From: [Clostridium] scindens
GTDB taxonomy: Bacteria > Bacillota > Clostridia > Lachnospirales > Lachnospiraceae
Reading direction: 5' to 3'
Assembly: GCF_019597925.1 (NCBI RefSeq)
Contig: NZ_CP080442.1
Span: 1,840,001-1,904,000 of the forward strand
DNA length: 64,000 bases
Positions 50,682 through 60,121 of the stretch are shown here, piece by piece. A program made the position numbers and the translations under genes. The first letter of the stretch is position 1, and each line of letters opens with the position of its first letter. Under the pieces are notes generated by a model. The model was not told where the DNA came from. It saw only the letters and a list, made by a program, of their open reading frames with translations, and made no database searches.

Positions 50682-52007
50682 ATGAACATATTATTTATAT
50701 CCCTTGGCTGCGACAAGAATCTGGTGGATTCGGAAGTCATGCTGGGACTTCTTAACGCCAAAGGATACCAGATGGTGGATGATGAGATGGAGGCGGATAT
50801 CATTATCGTCAATACCTGCTGCTTCATCCATGATGCCAAGGAAGAGAGCATCCAGACGATTCTGGAGATGGCGCAGTACAAGACGGATGGAAGGCTTAAG
50901 GTGCTGGTTGTGACTGGCTGCCTGGCGCAGAGATACCAGCAGGAGATTCTGGATGAGATACCAGAAGTGGATGCGGTGCTGGGAACCACATCCTATGACA
51001 AGATTGTAGAAGCAGTGGAGGAAGCGCTGGCTGGCAAAGGACATGTGGAAGTGGAAGATATCGACGCGCTGCCGCTGGTGGATACGGGGCGACTGGTGAC
51101 GACGGGCGGGCATTTTGCCTATCTGAAGATTGCGGAAGGGTGCGATAAGCACTGCACTTACTGCATTATTCCCAAGATCCGGGGCAACTTCCGAAGCGTT
51201 CCCATGGAACGCCTTATAAAAGAAGCCGGAGAACTGGCCGGGCAGGGCGTCAAGGAACTGATTCTGGTGGCCCAGGAGACCACGTTATATGGAAAGGATC
51301 TCTATGGAGAGAAGTCCCTGCACAGGCTTCTTCGGGAACTGTGCAAGATCAGCGGCATCCGCTGGATACGGATTCTCTACTGCTATCCGGAAGAGATTGA
51401 TGAGAACCTGATCCAGGTCATGAAGGAAGAGAAGAAGATCTGCCACTACCTGGATCTACCAATCCAGCATGCCAATGATGATATCCTGAAGCGGATGGGA
51501 AGAAGAACGTCCAAGAAACAGCTGGAAGAGATCATCGGAAGGCTTAGAAGCGAGATTCCGGACATTGCCCTTCGTACCACGCTGATCACCGGATTCCCGG
51601 GAGAGACGAAGGAACAGCATGAAGAACTGATGGAATTCGTAGATGAGATGGAATTTGACCGTCTGGGCGTATTTACCTATTCTCCGGAAGAGGATACGCC
51701 TGCGGCAGACATGCCGGATCAGGTGCCGGAAGAAGTGAAGGAAGAGCGTCAGGCGGAGATTATGGAACTGCAGCAGGAGATTGTATTTGACCAGGCAGAG
51801 GCTATGATCGGCCGGGAAGTGCTGGTCATGATCGAAGGAAAAGTGGCCGATGAAAATGCCTATGTCGGAAGGACTTATAAGGATGCGCCCAACGTGGACG
51901 GCCTGATTTTCATAAATACAGAAGCAGAACTAATGTCGGGAGATTTTGCCAAAGTGAAGGTGACCGGCGCATTAGAATACGATTTGATAGGAGAGTTGAA
52001 GGAATGA
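50682..52007 (+). CDS. rimO: Ribosomal protein S12 methylthiotransferase RimO
   Basis: This 441-residue radical-SAM methylthiotransferase has an N-terminal UPF0004 domain starting FISLGCDKNLVDSEVM with three Fe-S cysteines (the first in GCDKN, then NTCCF and TGCLAQ). The radical-SAM motif is CDKHCTYCIIP, and a C-terminal TRAM domain (about 375-441) follows. It modifies Asp88-equivalent of S12. ATG 50682 is preceded by AGGAGG. The stop overlaps pgsA by 4 bp. Confidence 0.96.
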   Translation: MNILFISLGCDKNLVDSEVMLGLLNAKGYQMVDDEMEADIIIVNTCCFIHDAKEESIQTILEMAQYKTDGRLKVLVVTGCLAQRYQQEILDEIPEVDAVLGTTSYDKIVEAVEEALAGKGHVEVEDIDALPLVDTGRLVTTGGHFAYLKIAEGCDKHCTYCIIPKIRGNFRSVPMERLIKEAGELAGQGVKELILVAQETTLYGKDLYGEKSLHRLLRELCKISGIRWIRILYCYPEEIDENLIQVMKEEKKICHYLDLPIQHANDDILKRMGRRTSKKQLEEIIGRLRSEIPDIALRTTLITGFPGETKEQHEELMEFVDEMEFDRLGVFTYSPEEDTPAADMPDQVPEEVKEERQAEIMELQQEIVFDQAEAMIGREVLVMIEGKVADENAYVGRTYKDAPNVDGLIFINTEAELMSGDFAKVKVTGALEYDLIGELKE

Positions 52008-52546
52008 ATTTACCAAATAAGCTGACAGTATTAAGAGTGATTATGGTACCGTTTTTCGTGTTTTTCATGCTGACGGATGTAGGAGGAGCAGCCAATAAGT
52101 GGATTGCCCTGGTGATATTCTGCGTGGCCAGCCTTACGGACATGCTGGACGGGAAGATTGCCCGCGCAAGGAATCTGGTGACCAATTTCGGAAAGTTCAT
52201 GGATCCGCTGGCAGACAAGCTGCTGGTATGCTCCGCCATGATCTGCCTGATCCCATCCGGGAAACTGGCTGCATGGATCGTGATCGTGATTATTGCCAGA
52301 GAGTTTATCATCAGCGGATTCCGCCTGGTGGCATCTGACGCTGGAATCGTGATCGCCGCAAGTTATTGGGGCAAGTTCAAGACGGTCTCTCAGATGTTCA
52401 TGATCATCGTGCTGATCGCGGACCTGGGCGGCGCATTTGACATGATTGGAACCATACTGATCTGGGTATCCTTAATACTGACGATCGTATCTTTGTTTGA
52501 CTATGTTGCAAAGAACGTACAAGTATTGACACAGGGAGGCATGTAA
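52004..52546 (+). CDS. pgsA: CDP-diacylglycerol-glycerol-3-phosphate 3-phosphatidyltransferase
   Basis: This 180-residue integral membrane enzyme makes phosphatidylglycerol phosphate. The CDP-alcohol phosphotransferase motif is complete: Asp46, Asp49-Gly50, Ala53-Arg54, Gly63, Asp67 and Asp71. Start MNLPNKLTVLRV is typical. It is coupled to rimO (ATGA overlap) and followed 3 bp later by cinA, the conserved rimO-pgsA-cinA order of Firmicutes. Confidence 0.97.
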   Translation: MNLPNKLTVLRVIMVPFFVFFMLTDVGGAANKWIALVIFCVASLTDMLDGKIARARNLVTNFGKFMDPLADKLLVCSAMICLIPSGKLAAWIVIVIIAREFIISGFRLVASDAGIVIAASYWGKFKTVSQMFMIIVLIADLGGAFDMIGTILIWVSLILTIVSLFDYVAKNVQVLTQGGM

Positions 52547-52549
52547 GAG

Positions 52550-53794
52550 ATGACTGTAGAAATGATATCCGTTGGTACAGAGATATTATTAGGAAATATC
52601 GTGAATACCAACGCCGCGTATCTGGCGGAAAAATGCGCGCTGCTTGGATTATCCTGCTATTACCAGAGCGTGGTAGGAGACAATGAGGAGCGGCTGGAGG
52701 ATGCGATCCGGCTGGGGCTTTCAAGGTCCGATATCCTGATCTTAAGCGGCGGCCTTGGACCTACCAAGGATGATCTGACAAAAGAAGTGACGGCCAAGGT
52801 GTTTGGCAGGGAACTCTATGAGGATGCCCATACCAAGGAGCGTATCCAGCAATATTTTCGCCAGGTTCACAGCAACCAGGTGACGCCGAATAACTGGAAG
52901 CAGGCATTGGTGCCGGAAGGCGCGAAGGTAGTGGATAACCATAACGGAACGGCCCCGGGCCTGATTCTGGAGGAAAATGAGAAGATCGCCATTCTCCTTC
53001 CCGGACCGCCTAATGAGATTAAGCCTATGTTCGAGCAGGACATTGCGCCATATCTGAATAAACTGCAGCCGGAAGGCATCTATTCGAAGATGGCAAAGAT
53101 CTGCTCCATCGGGGAAAGCAAGGCGGAGACCATGATCTCAGACCTGATGGATGCCCAGACGAATCCGACGATCGCGCCTTATGCCAAGACGGGGGAGGTG
53201 CATCTTCGGGTGACGGCCAAAGCAGACAGCGAGGAAAAAGCACAGGAGTTGATGGCGCCTATGATGGAGGAACTCTTCCAGCGTTTTGGAGATAAGATCT
53301 ATACGACGGAGGAAGAGGTGACTCTGGAGGAAGCCATCGTGCGGATGTTAGAAGAAGATGGCATGACGGTAACGACGGCGGAGTCTTGTACCGGCGGACT
53401 TCTGGCTGGTCGGATCACGAATGTGCCGGGGGCCTCCAATGTCTATAAGGAAGGCTATGTCACCTATTCCAATGATGCCAAGGAGCGACTGCTTCGTGTG
53501 AAACGGGAGACGCTGATGCAGCATGGGGCGGTGAGCCCTCAGACGGCATATGAGATGGCGGAAGGCGTGGCGCTCGCCGCCGGGGCGGATGCTTCCTTAA
53601 GCATAACGGGAATTGCGGGACCGGGCGGAGGAACCGAGGAAAAGCCGGTCGGCCTTGTCTATATCGGGTGCTATGTAAAAGGCCATGTAAGGGTAGAGGA
53701 ATTCTATTTTACAGGCAACAGGGACAAGAACCGGGAATATGCGGTGGCAAGGGCATTGACGCTGCTCCGGGAGGAGTTATTGAAAAGGAGGTAG
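52550..53794 (+). CDS. cinA: CinA family protein (nicotinamide-nucleotide amidase / MoCF domain)
   Basis: This 414-residue protein has an N-terminal MoCF-type domain (SVGTEILLGNIVNTNAAYLA, SGGLGPTKDDLTKE) and a C-terminal deamidase domain with TTAESCTGGLLAGRIT and GIAGPGGGTEEKPVG. The latter cleaves NMN to NaMN and ammonia; the former acts on ADP-ribose in relatives. recA often follows in Bacilli; here two GNAT-type membrane proteins follow instead. Confidence 0.95.
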   Translation: MTVEMISVGTEILLGNIVNTNAAYLAEKCALLGLSCYYQSVVGDNEERLEDAIRLGLSRSDILILSGGLGPTKDDLTKEVTAKVFGRELYEDAHTKERIQQYFRQVHSNQVTPNNWKQALVPEGAKVVDNHNGTAPGLILEENEKIAILLPGPPNEIKPMFEQDIAPYLNKLQPEGIYSKMAKICSIGESKAETMISDLMDAQTNPTIAPYAKTGEVHLRVTAKADSEEKAQELMAPMMEELFQRFGDKIYTTEEEVTLEEAIVRMLEEDGMTVTTAESCTGGLLAGRITNVPGASNVYKEGYVTYSNDAKERLLRVKRETLMQHGAVSPQTAYEMAEGVALAAGADASLSITGIAGPGGGTEEKPVGLVYIGCYVKGHVRVEEFYFTGNRDKNREYAVARALTLLREELLKRR

Positions 53795-53797
53795 AAG

Positions 53798-55255
53798 ATG
53801 GACGTAAGAATATTGCAGCAGCATGAGATTCTTCCGGCTCTCCATCTGGTATGGGAAGTCTTTGCAGAAGATGTGGCGCCTGCGTATACGCCGGAAGGCG
53901 TAGCGCGGTTCCAGGAATTTATTAAGTATGACAATATCAGAGACATGTACCAGAAGGGAGAGATTACCTTCTTCGGAGCCTTTGAAGGAACGAAATTATG
54001 TGGCACCATGGCGGTAAAGTCCGTGGGCCACATCTGCCTGTTCTATGTCAGAAAGGATTGCCAGGGAAAAGGCATAGGACGGATGCTGTTCCAGGCCGTC
54101 TATAACTACTGCGCGCAGAAGTTGGGGGTCAGTAAGATTACTGTGAATGCCGCTCCGGGAGCGGTTCCCAAGTATGCCCACATGGGCATGCAGGCGATAG
54201 GGGAAGAGCAGCAGGTAAATGGCATACGCTATGTTCCTATGGAGATGCAAGTGATACCGGGACTTATGCAGCCAGTGAAAGAAAAGTCAAAGGCCCCTGT
54301 GATCATCGTGACCGCGGTGTGCATCGCAATGGTACTGGCTCTGATCATCGCAGGAGTGGCCATTGGCAGAAAGGTAAGACATATGCTCCGGGAGCAGGAC
54401 TTATATACGCAGCCATATGACCATAAGGACAGGGACCATGATTATGACGACCACCATGACTATGATTACTTCGGGGATGATGGTGCCGGACAGAACAGCA
54501 CGGATGCCGGAGAATTGACCGGGATTGACGCAATCCCCCAGAAGATCGCGGACAGACTATCCTATGACCTTGAGGAAGATGCATATACATATCAGGATGA
54601 TAAGAAACAGACTACGATGATTGACTTTAACGTTAATTATCCGGTCATCAGCGGGCTTAAGGATGCCAAAGCAGAAGAAAAGGTTAACGAGGCGTTGAAG
54701 AACTGCGCGTTACAGACGGTAGATAAGATCTATGACAATCCCTCGGACGAGATGAAGGAGCGGGTGCTGGCTTCTTCCCAGCCAGCGCTGGTAAGTTATG
54801 TAAAGTATAAGGTGACCTATGCGTCTGAAGACCTGTTAAGCGTGGCCTTCGAAGATTACAGCTATCAGGGCGGGGCCGAATATTCCGACCAGGATTTGCG
54901 GACCTGCAATATCAGCCTCAAGGACGGAAGGGTCTATGAGGTCAAGGACATCATCAGGCTGGATGATGCCTTTCTGGCTGAGTGGGCTGATATTATGAGG
55001 GACGAGGCGGACAATGACGCTTTTCTGTCTGAACTGGATAAAGATGCCATGAAAAAGACGCTGGAAGGAGATTCCCTGGATGGCGTGTATGAGGTGAATT
55101 TCTTCCTGGATGCAGATGGAATTGAGATTGGCTACAACCTGAATTACAAAGAAGGAGACGCCAACAATCTGGGCTATATCTGGGTGACGGCGCCGTTTGA
55201 TTATGATGAGATCGCAGAATTCAGGACGGACAGCGATTTCTGGACGGGGTTATAA
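53798..55255 (+). CDS. Membrane protein: GNAT acetyltransferase + TM + DUF3298-like extracellular domain
   Basis: This 485-residue protein has three parts. Residues 1-155 are a GNAT domain with the acetyl-CoA loop RKDCQGKGIGRML (85-97). A single membrane helix lies at about 167-190. An Asp/His/Tyr-rich linker (YDHKDRDHDYDDHH, 207-220) leads to a C-terminal domain of about 240 residues. That domain (INFNVNYPVISGLKDAKAE-like strand, VSYVKYKVTYASEDLLSVAFEDYSYQGG) resembles the RsiV/DUF3298 extracellular domains. The cytosolic enzyme would thus be joined to an external sensor. A tandem paralogue follows. Confidence 0.8.
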   Translation: MDVRILQQHEILPALHLVWEVFAEDVAPAYTPEGVARFQEFIKYDNIRDMYQKGEITFFGAFEGTKLCGTMAVKSVGHICLFYVRKDCQGKGIGRMLFQAVYNYCAQKLGVSKITVNAAPGAVPKYAHMGMQAIGEEQQVNGIRYVPMEMQVIPGLMQPVKEKSKAPVIIVTAVCIAMVLALIIAGVAIGRKVRHMLREQDLYTQPYDHKDRDHDYDDHHDYDYFGDDGAGQNSTDAGELTGIDAIPQKIADRLSYDLEEDAYTYQDDKKQTTMIDFNVNYPVISGLKDAKAEEKVNEALKNCALQTVDKIYDNPSDEMKERVLASSQPALVSYVKYKVTYASEDLLSVAFEDYSYQGGAEYSDQDLRTCNISLKDGRVYEVKDIIRLDDAFLAEWADIMRDEADNDAFLSELDKDAMKKTLEGDSLDGVYEVNFFLDADGIEIGYNLNYKEGDANNLGYIWVTAPFDYDEIAEFRTDSDFWTGL

Positions 55256-55256
55256 T

Positions 55257-56684
55257 ATGGAAATACGTAATATTGAAAGTACGGATATAGCCAGGGCGCT
55301 TCAAATGGCCGGGAATGTCCGGATGGAATATTCGCAGGAACAGCTGCTGCAGATGGTCGCAAAAGGCCAGGTGACGATTGCCGGCTGCTATGCGGGCAGC
55401 GAATTACTGGGGTGGGCCATGGCAGATGACAGAGGCCGGATTCTTATGGTCTATGTGGCAGAGGCGCATAGAGGGCATAAGATGGGAACGGCGCTGATAG
55501 ACATGCTGTGCCAGGCCTGCAGCCAGAGATATTCTGTTCTTCGAATAACGGTGGAGGCTGCCCCCGGTATGACAGGCTTCTTTAAGCACTGCGGATTTAC
55601 AGCGTATGCAGAAGAGCAGACACGGGGAGAGGCTGTTTATATCCCAATGGAGCGTATGATATCGCCGTCCCAGGTAAAGCCGCAGGGAAAAAAGAATAGG
55701 CTGGCTTTGGGCCTTATCATTGGGGCGGTCGTTGCTGCGATCGTCCTGCTGGCCGTCTGCGGCGTTTTTCTCGGCAGGAAAGTAGCAACCGAAATCCAGG
55801 CCGACAAGGCCAAGAAGACGACGGAGAGTTCCCTCCCCTCTGAAGATGCTGGCTCCAGGCCAGACGATGACGCCCAAGACGAAGAAGACTATGGGAACGA
55901 TGGCTCGGATGACGGGCAAAAAGAAGCCACCGTCGATGACGTGGAGTTAGAAGATATCGAGGCTTATGTGGCAGAGAATCTTCCTTACGAAGTTGCAGAA
56001 GAGACTTATGAGGAAGAGAAAAAAGAAGGAAAGAGCAATATAAACTTCCATATCAGCTATCCTCAAGTACATGGACTTTCAAGCGGCAAGGACGCGGAGG
56101 TGAACCAGATACTTAAGGACGCGGCTATGGCTAACGCGAACCGCTTTTATCTTGTTCCCGACGAGGATATCAAGGCATATGCCAAAGAGCAGCAGGAGGC
56201 CTATCTTGCAAGCGAGGTCAAGTATAAGATTACCTATATGGATGCAGGCCTTTTGAGCGTGGCTTATGACGACCATTATTTTGCGGGAAATTATGCGGCA
56301 GAATATTCAGCCCTGCGTACCCGGGTGATCAACCTTGACACTGCAGAAGAGTACCAGGTGGAGGATGTGGTGGATGGCAATGACGCCTTCGTCAAGTCGT
56401 TGCGGGAAAAGATGCTTGCCCAAGTTCCGGATAGTTATCCGGCCAAGGAACTGTCAGACGCATATTTCAAACGCATGATGGAAGGCGAGATTGTGGATAA
56501 CCGGTATCTGACCAACTTCCTGCTGGAAAAAGACGGTCTTGCAATCGGATTCACTTTTGCATTCCGAAGCGAGGATGGCGACAGGCTTTCCCGGGGGTGG
56601 ATTCTTTCTGAATATTCCGGGGCTGAAATTCGACCATATATGACGGGGAATGAACTGTGGAATTTGATAGAAAGTGACAATTGA
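55257..56684 (+). CDS. Paralogous GNAT + TM + DUF3298-like membrane protein
   Basis: This 475-residue protein has the same architecture as the upstream gene: a GNAT domain (1-145, VAEAHRGHKMGTALI), a membrane helix (LALGLIIGAVVAAIVLLAVCG, about 157-180), an acidic linker (DDDAQDEEDYGNDGSDDG) and a DUF3298-like end (ASEVKYKITYMDAGLLSVAYDD). The linker lacks the His-rich composition of the first copy. ATG 55257 overlaps the preceding stop region (stop 55253-55255, 1 bp gap); RBS is not obvious, so coupling is likely. Confidence 0.8.
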   Translation: MEIRNIESTDIARALQMAGNVRMEYSQEQLLQMVAKGQVTIAGCYAGSELLGWAMADDRGRILMVYVAEAHRGHKMGTALIDMLCQACSQRYSVLRITVEAAPGMTGFFKHCGFTAYAEEQTRGEAVYIPMERMISPSQVKPQGKKNRLALGLIIGAVVAAIVLLAVCGVFLGRKVATEIQADKAKKTTESSLPSEDAGSRPDDDAQDEEDYGNDGSDDGQKEATVDDVELEDIEAYVAENLPYEVAEETYEEEKKEGKSNINFHISYPQVHGLSSGKDAEVNQILKDAAMANANRFYLVPDEDIKAYAKEQQEAYLASEVKYKITYMDAGLLSVAYDDHYFAGNYAAEYSALRTRVINLDTAEEYQVEDVVDGNDAFVKSLREKMLAQVPDSYPAKELSDAYFKRMMEGEIVDNRYLTNFLLEKDGLAIGFTFAFRSEDGDRLSRGWILSEYSGAEIRPYMTGNELWNLIESDN

Positions 56685-56782
56685 CGAATATTGAATAATA
56701 TGAGAAAATAAAGTAAGTATGGTGTTAAAGATATAACGAACCTTACGACAGAAAATCATGCAAATTTGAAAGGAGTTTTAAA

Positions 56783-57475
56783 ATGATTTATTCACATGAA
56801 GTAGAAATGATGTGTCCTGTAGCTCAGGGTGCAAATCACGGGCCAGCTCCGATTCCGGAAGAGGCAAAGTGGGTACAGGCTAAGGAAGTTAAAGATATTT
56901 CAGGTTTTACGCATGGTGTCGGCTGGTGTGCTCCGCAGCAGGGTGCCTGTAAACTTTCATTAAATGTTAAAGACGGTATTATCCAGGAAGCGTTGGTAGA
57001 GACCATCGGATGCTCAGGAATGACGCACTCTGCAGCCATGGCATCAGAGATTCTTCCGGGCAAGACGATTTTAGAAGCATTGAATACAGACCTTGTCTGC
57101 GATGCCATCAATACAGCAATGAGGGAATTATTCCTTCAGATCGTATACGGAAGGACACAGAGCGCGTTCTCCGAAGACGGACTTGCGATCGGAGCAGGCT
57201 TAGAAGACCTTGGAAAGGGACTTCGCTCCCAGGTAGGAACCATGTATGGCACATTGGCAAAAGGTCCTCGTTATCTTGAAATGGCAGAGGGATATGTAAC
57301 AGGAATCGCATTGGATGAGAATGATGAGATTATCGGTTACCAGTTCGTAAGCCTTGGAAAATTCACTGACTTCATCAAAGCAGGCGATACTCCGAACGAT
57401 GCTTGGGAGAAAGCAAAGGGACAGTATGGACGTGTTGCAGACGCAGTGAAAATCATTGACCCGAGAAAAGAGTAG
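56783..57475 (+). CDS. NifU/IscU-like iron-sulfur scaffold family protein
   Basis: This 230-residue protein of the IscU/NifU-like scaffold family common in Clostridia has candidate Cys ligands in EMMCPVAQG, WCAPQQGACKL and ETIGCSGMTHS. GCSGMTHSAAMASEIL corresponds to the scaffold's central Cys loop. It has an extended C-terminus compared with IscU. RBS GAAAGGAG. It is paired with the GGGtGRT-family gene 20 bp downstream, a conserved two-gene unit whose exact client is not known. Confidence 0.85.
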   Translation: MIYSHEVEMMCPVAQGANHGPAPIPEEAKWVQAKEVKDISGFTHGVGWCAPQQGACKLSLNVKDGIIQEALVETIGCSGMTHSAAMASEILPGKTILEALNTDLVCDAINTAMRELFLQIVYGRTQSAFSEDGLAIGAGLEDLGKGLRSQVGTMYGTLAKGPRYLEMAEGYVTGIALDENDEIIGYQFVSLGKFTDFIKAGDTPNDAWEKAKGQYGRVADAVKIIDPRKE

Positions 57476-57495
57476 AAAATCAGGAGGACAAGTAA

Positions 57496-58506
57496 ATGGC
57501 TTTATTTGAATCATATGAAAGAAGAATTGATAAAATCAATGAAGTATTAAATAGTTATGGCATTGCTTCTATCGAAGAGGCTCAGCAGATTACGAAGGAT
57601 GCCGGACTTGACGTATACAACCAGGTAAAAGGGATTCAGCCGATCTGCTTCGAGAATGCCTGCTGGGCATACATCGTAGGCGCGGCTATCGCGATCAAGA
57701 AGGGCTGCAGGAATGCTGCAGACGCAGCAGCAGCAATCGGAGAAGGACTTCAGGCTTTCTGTATTCCAGGTTCCGTAGCTGACCAGCGTAAAGTAGGCCT
57801 TGGACACGGCAACTTAGGCAAGATGCTTCTGGAAGAAGACACTGACTGCTTCGCATTCCTGGCCGGACATGAGTCTTTCGCGGCTGCAGAGGGCGCTATC
57901 GGTATTGCGGAGAAGGCCAACAAGGTTCGTAAGAAACCGCTGAGAGTTATCCTGAACGGACTTGGAAAAGACGCAGCGAAGATTATCTCCAGAATCAACG
58001 GATTTACATATGTGCAGACCGAATATGACTATCATACGGGAGAACTGAAGGAAGTAAAGAGAATTGCTTATTCTGACGGACTCCGCTCTAAGGTAAACTG
58101 CTATGGGGCCAATGACGTGCGCGAAGGCGTTGCCATCATGCACAAGGAAGGCGTAGACGTATCCATCACAGGAAACTCTACCAACCCGACACGTTTCCAG
58201 CACCCGGTTGCAGGCACCTACAAGAAAGAATGCATCGAGCAGGGCAAGAAGTACTTTTCCGTAGCATCCGGCGGCGGTACAGGACGTACCCTTCACCCGG
58301 ACAACATGGCCGCAGGACCGGCTTCCTATGGCATGACAGATACATTGGGACGTATGCACTCTGACGCTCAGTTTGCAGGATCCTCTTCCGTACCGGCTCA
58401 CGTTGAGATGATGGGCCTGATCGGAGCAGGCAACAACCCGATGGTTGGTATGACGGTTGCAGTTGCGGTTTCTGTAGAGGAAGCGGCTAAGGCTGGCAAG
58501 TTCTAA
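57496..58506 (+). CDS. GGGtGRT family protein
   Basis: This 336-residue protein is recognised by the family-defining VASGGGTGRTLHPDN segment near residue 255. The conserved C-terminal NNPMVGMTVAVAVSVEEAA and an N-terminal helical region follow the known layout. The function is not established. It always occurs with the NifU-like protein, so a role in Fe-S handling or cofactor insertion is inferred. RBS CAGGAGG. Codon use suggests high expression. Confidence 0.88.
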   Translation: MALFESYERRIDKINEVLNSYGIASIEEAQQITKDAGLDVYNQVKGIQPICFENACWAYIVGAAIAIKKGCRNAADAAAAIGEGLQAFCIPGSVADQRKVGLGHGNLGKMLLEEDTDCFAFLAGHESFAAAEGAIGIAEKANKVRKKPLRVILNGLGKDAAKIISRINGFTYVQTEYDYHTGELKEVKRIAYSDGLRSKVNCYGANDVREGVAIMHKEGVDVSITGNSTNPTRFQHPVAGTYKKECIEQGKKYFSVASGGGTGRTLHPDNMAAGPASYGMTDTLGRMHSDAQFAGSSSVPAHVEMMGLIGAGNNPMVGMTVAVAVSVEEAAKAGKF

Positions 58507-58581
58507 GAAAAACTTATTTTATAATGATTCCAGGAATTGTGAGTTGTGCTGATAAGTTTTGAAAATGAATATGTATAGATC

Positions 58582-58615
58582 AAAAGCGGAAAGCAGAATG
58601 CTTTCCGCTTTTGCA
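58582..58615 (+). terminator. Terminator after the GGGtGRT gene
   Basis: AAAAGCGGAAAGC (58582-58594) pairs with GCTTTCCGCTTTT (58600-58612). Confidence 0.88.
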
Positions 58616-58696
58616 GTTTTGCCATTTTTATGGTATCCTATATCAGGATGCAAATTTGTGGAGCAGCATCCAAATAAGGAAAAGGATGAAGAGAAA

Positions 58697-59062
58697 ATGG
58701 GCGCGTTATACATGATAAGCAGGGCGATATCAATAGGGATTATTATTGGCTTCCTGGGAGGAGGCGTAAAAATGGCCGTGAAGAAGAATTACTCCGAGCG
58801 GGAGATTTTAAAGAGACGCAAATTCGTAGACAAGGCTGCATTTGTGCTGAAGTATATGACCTTTCTTCTGCTGTGCCTGGGGCTTGTCTGGTGCGTGTAT
58901 TTCCTGATTCTCGGAGCCATAGCGCCGGGAAAGGCAGAATATGCCAACAATATGTCTGAATTGATTGTTGCCGTGCTTACCGTGATTTCCATTGTCTTTG
59001 CTTTTGTCGAGTTCTTAAGGCGTACGGACGATAAAGACGATAAAGACGGCAAGAAGGATTGA
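58697..59062 (+). CDS. Small two-helix membrane protein of unknown function
   Basis: This protein of about 121 residues has three hydrophobic stretches: a short one near the start (ISIGIIIGFLGGGV) and a longer pair (YMTFLLLCLGLVWCVYFLILGA and LIVAVLTVISIVFAFVEFL). They surround a basic segment (KKNYSEREILKRRKFVDK). The tail is Asp/Lys-rich (TDDKDDKDGKKD). Start at 58697 (RBS AAGGAAAAGGA); a longer frame exists but spans the terminator. No family recognised. Confidence 0.6.
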   Translation: MGALYMISRAISIGIIIGFLGGGVKMAVKKNYSEREILKRRKFVDKAAFVLKYMTFLLLCLGLVWCVYFLILGAIAPGKAEYANNMSELIVAVLTVISIVFAFVEFLRRTDDKDDKDGKKD

Positions 59063-59104
59063 TACATATTAGGGGGAGACAAGACAGAAAAGGGGAGTAA
59101 AAAT

Positions 59105-60001
59105 ATGAAGAACGTTAAGAAAATCGTAGCATTCGTGATTGCAGCCGCGCTGGTTGCCACGGGATATGCAAGTTTGGACGATGTGGCTGGCATGCTGGGC
59201 GAGCCGGAGGCGAAGATTGCAGATACGATCGCCGAGGGCGAGATGAAAGTCACATTCCTGGATGTAGGACAGGGAGACTGCACGCTGATCCAGGCAGGCG
59301 GACAGAACATGGTGATGGATGTAGGCAATAATGACCAGGGAGAGCGGGTGGTCTCCTATCTTAAGGAGCAAGGGATCGGGAAACTGGATTACCTTCTTCT
59401 CAGCCATCCGGACGCAGACCACATCGGCGGAGGGGATAATGTTCTGGAGAACTTTGAAGTACAGACGGTGATCATGCCGGAGGTAGCCAATGATACCATG
59501 ACCTACCAGGAGGTAATGGAAGAGATCAGCCGATACGATGTGGACGTAAAGTACCCGGAGGTAGGAGATATCTTTACGCTGGGAGATGCGGAATTCACCA
59601 TCCTGTGTCCCAAGCCGGAACTTTTAAGCCAGGATGACCTGAACAATTCATCCGTTGGCATCAAACTGGTCCATGGAGAGAATTCCTTCGTTATGTGCGG
59701 GGACGCCGAAGCGAAGTCGGAGCAGGAAATGGTAAAGCGCTTTGGAAGCAGTCTGGAATGCGATGTGTTAAAGTGCGGCCATCATGGAAGCAGCACGGCT
59801 ACAAGCGATGAATTTCTTGCGGCTGTCAATCCCACGTGGGCAGTCATCAGCTGCGGAAAAGAGAATCGGTATGGCCATCCACATTCAGAGGTTCTGGACA
59901 AATTAGAAAATGATGATGTCCAGATCTACCGGACGGATCTAAGAGGTACCATCACGGCAGTAAGCGATGGAACCCAGATCTCGTGGAAATGTGAGAAATA
60001 G
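59105..60001 (+). CDS. ComEC/Rec2-like MBL-fold hydrolase, secreted or membrane-anchored
   Basis: This 298-residue protein has an N-terminal signal anchor (KKIVAFVIAAALVATGYA). The metallo-beta-lactamase domain of the ComEC-type has FLDVGQGDCTLIQ, LLSHPDADHIGG (HxDxDH metal motif), FVMCGDAEA and KCGHHGSST. In ComEC this domain is fused to a channel; here it is free and probably external. It may act as a nuclease or phosphodiesterase. The AGGGGGAGAC and AAAAGGGGAG sequences upstream include the RBS. Confidence 0.88.
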   Translation: MKNVKKIVAFVIAAALVATGYASLDDVAGMLGEPEAKIADTIAEGEMKVTFLDVGQGDCTLIQAGGQNMVMDVGNNDQGERVVSYLKEQGIGKLDYLLLSHPDADHIGGGDNVLENFEVQTVIMPEVANDTMTYQEVMEEISRYDVDVKYPEVGDIFTLGDAEFTILCPKPELLSQDDLNNSSVGIKLVHGENSFVMCGDAEAKSEQEMVKRFGSSLECDVLKCGHHGSSTATSDEFLAAVNPTWAVISCGKENRYGHPHSEVLDKLENDDVQIYRTDLRGTITAVSDGTQISWKCEK

Positions 60002-60047
60002 TGGGAATATTCGAAAAATTATGCTGGTGCTTTAGCACGGAACAGTG

Positions 60048-60053
60048 TATAAT
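60048..60053 (+). promoter_or_regulatory. Likely -10 of the amino-acid ABC operon
   Basis: TATAAT lies 69 bp before the substrate-binding-protein gene, downstream of a short GTGCT/AGCAC hairpin (60028-60039). No good -35 was found. Confidence 0.4.
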
Positions 60054-60121
60054 AGGAGTGTTAAATACAAAATCCATAAACTTACGGATATGAGATTTAT
60101 GAAGCAGAAGGAGAGAAGAGT

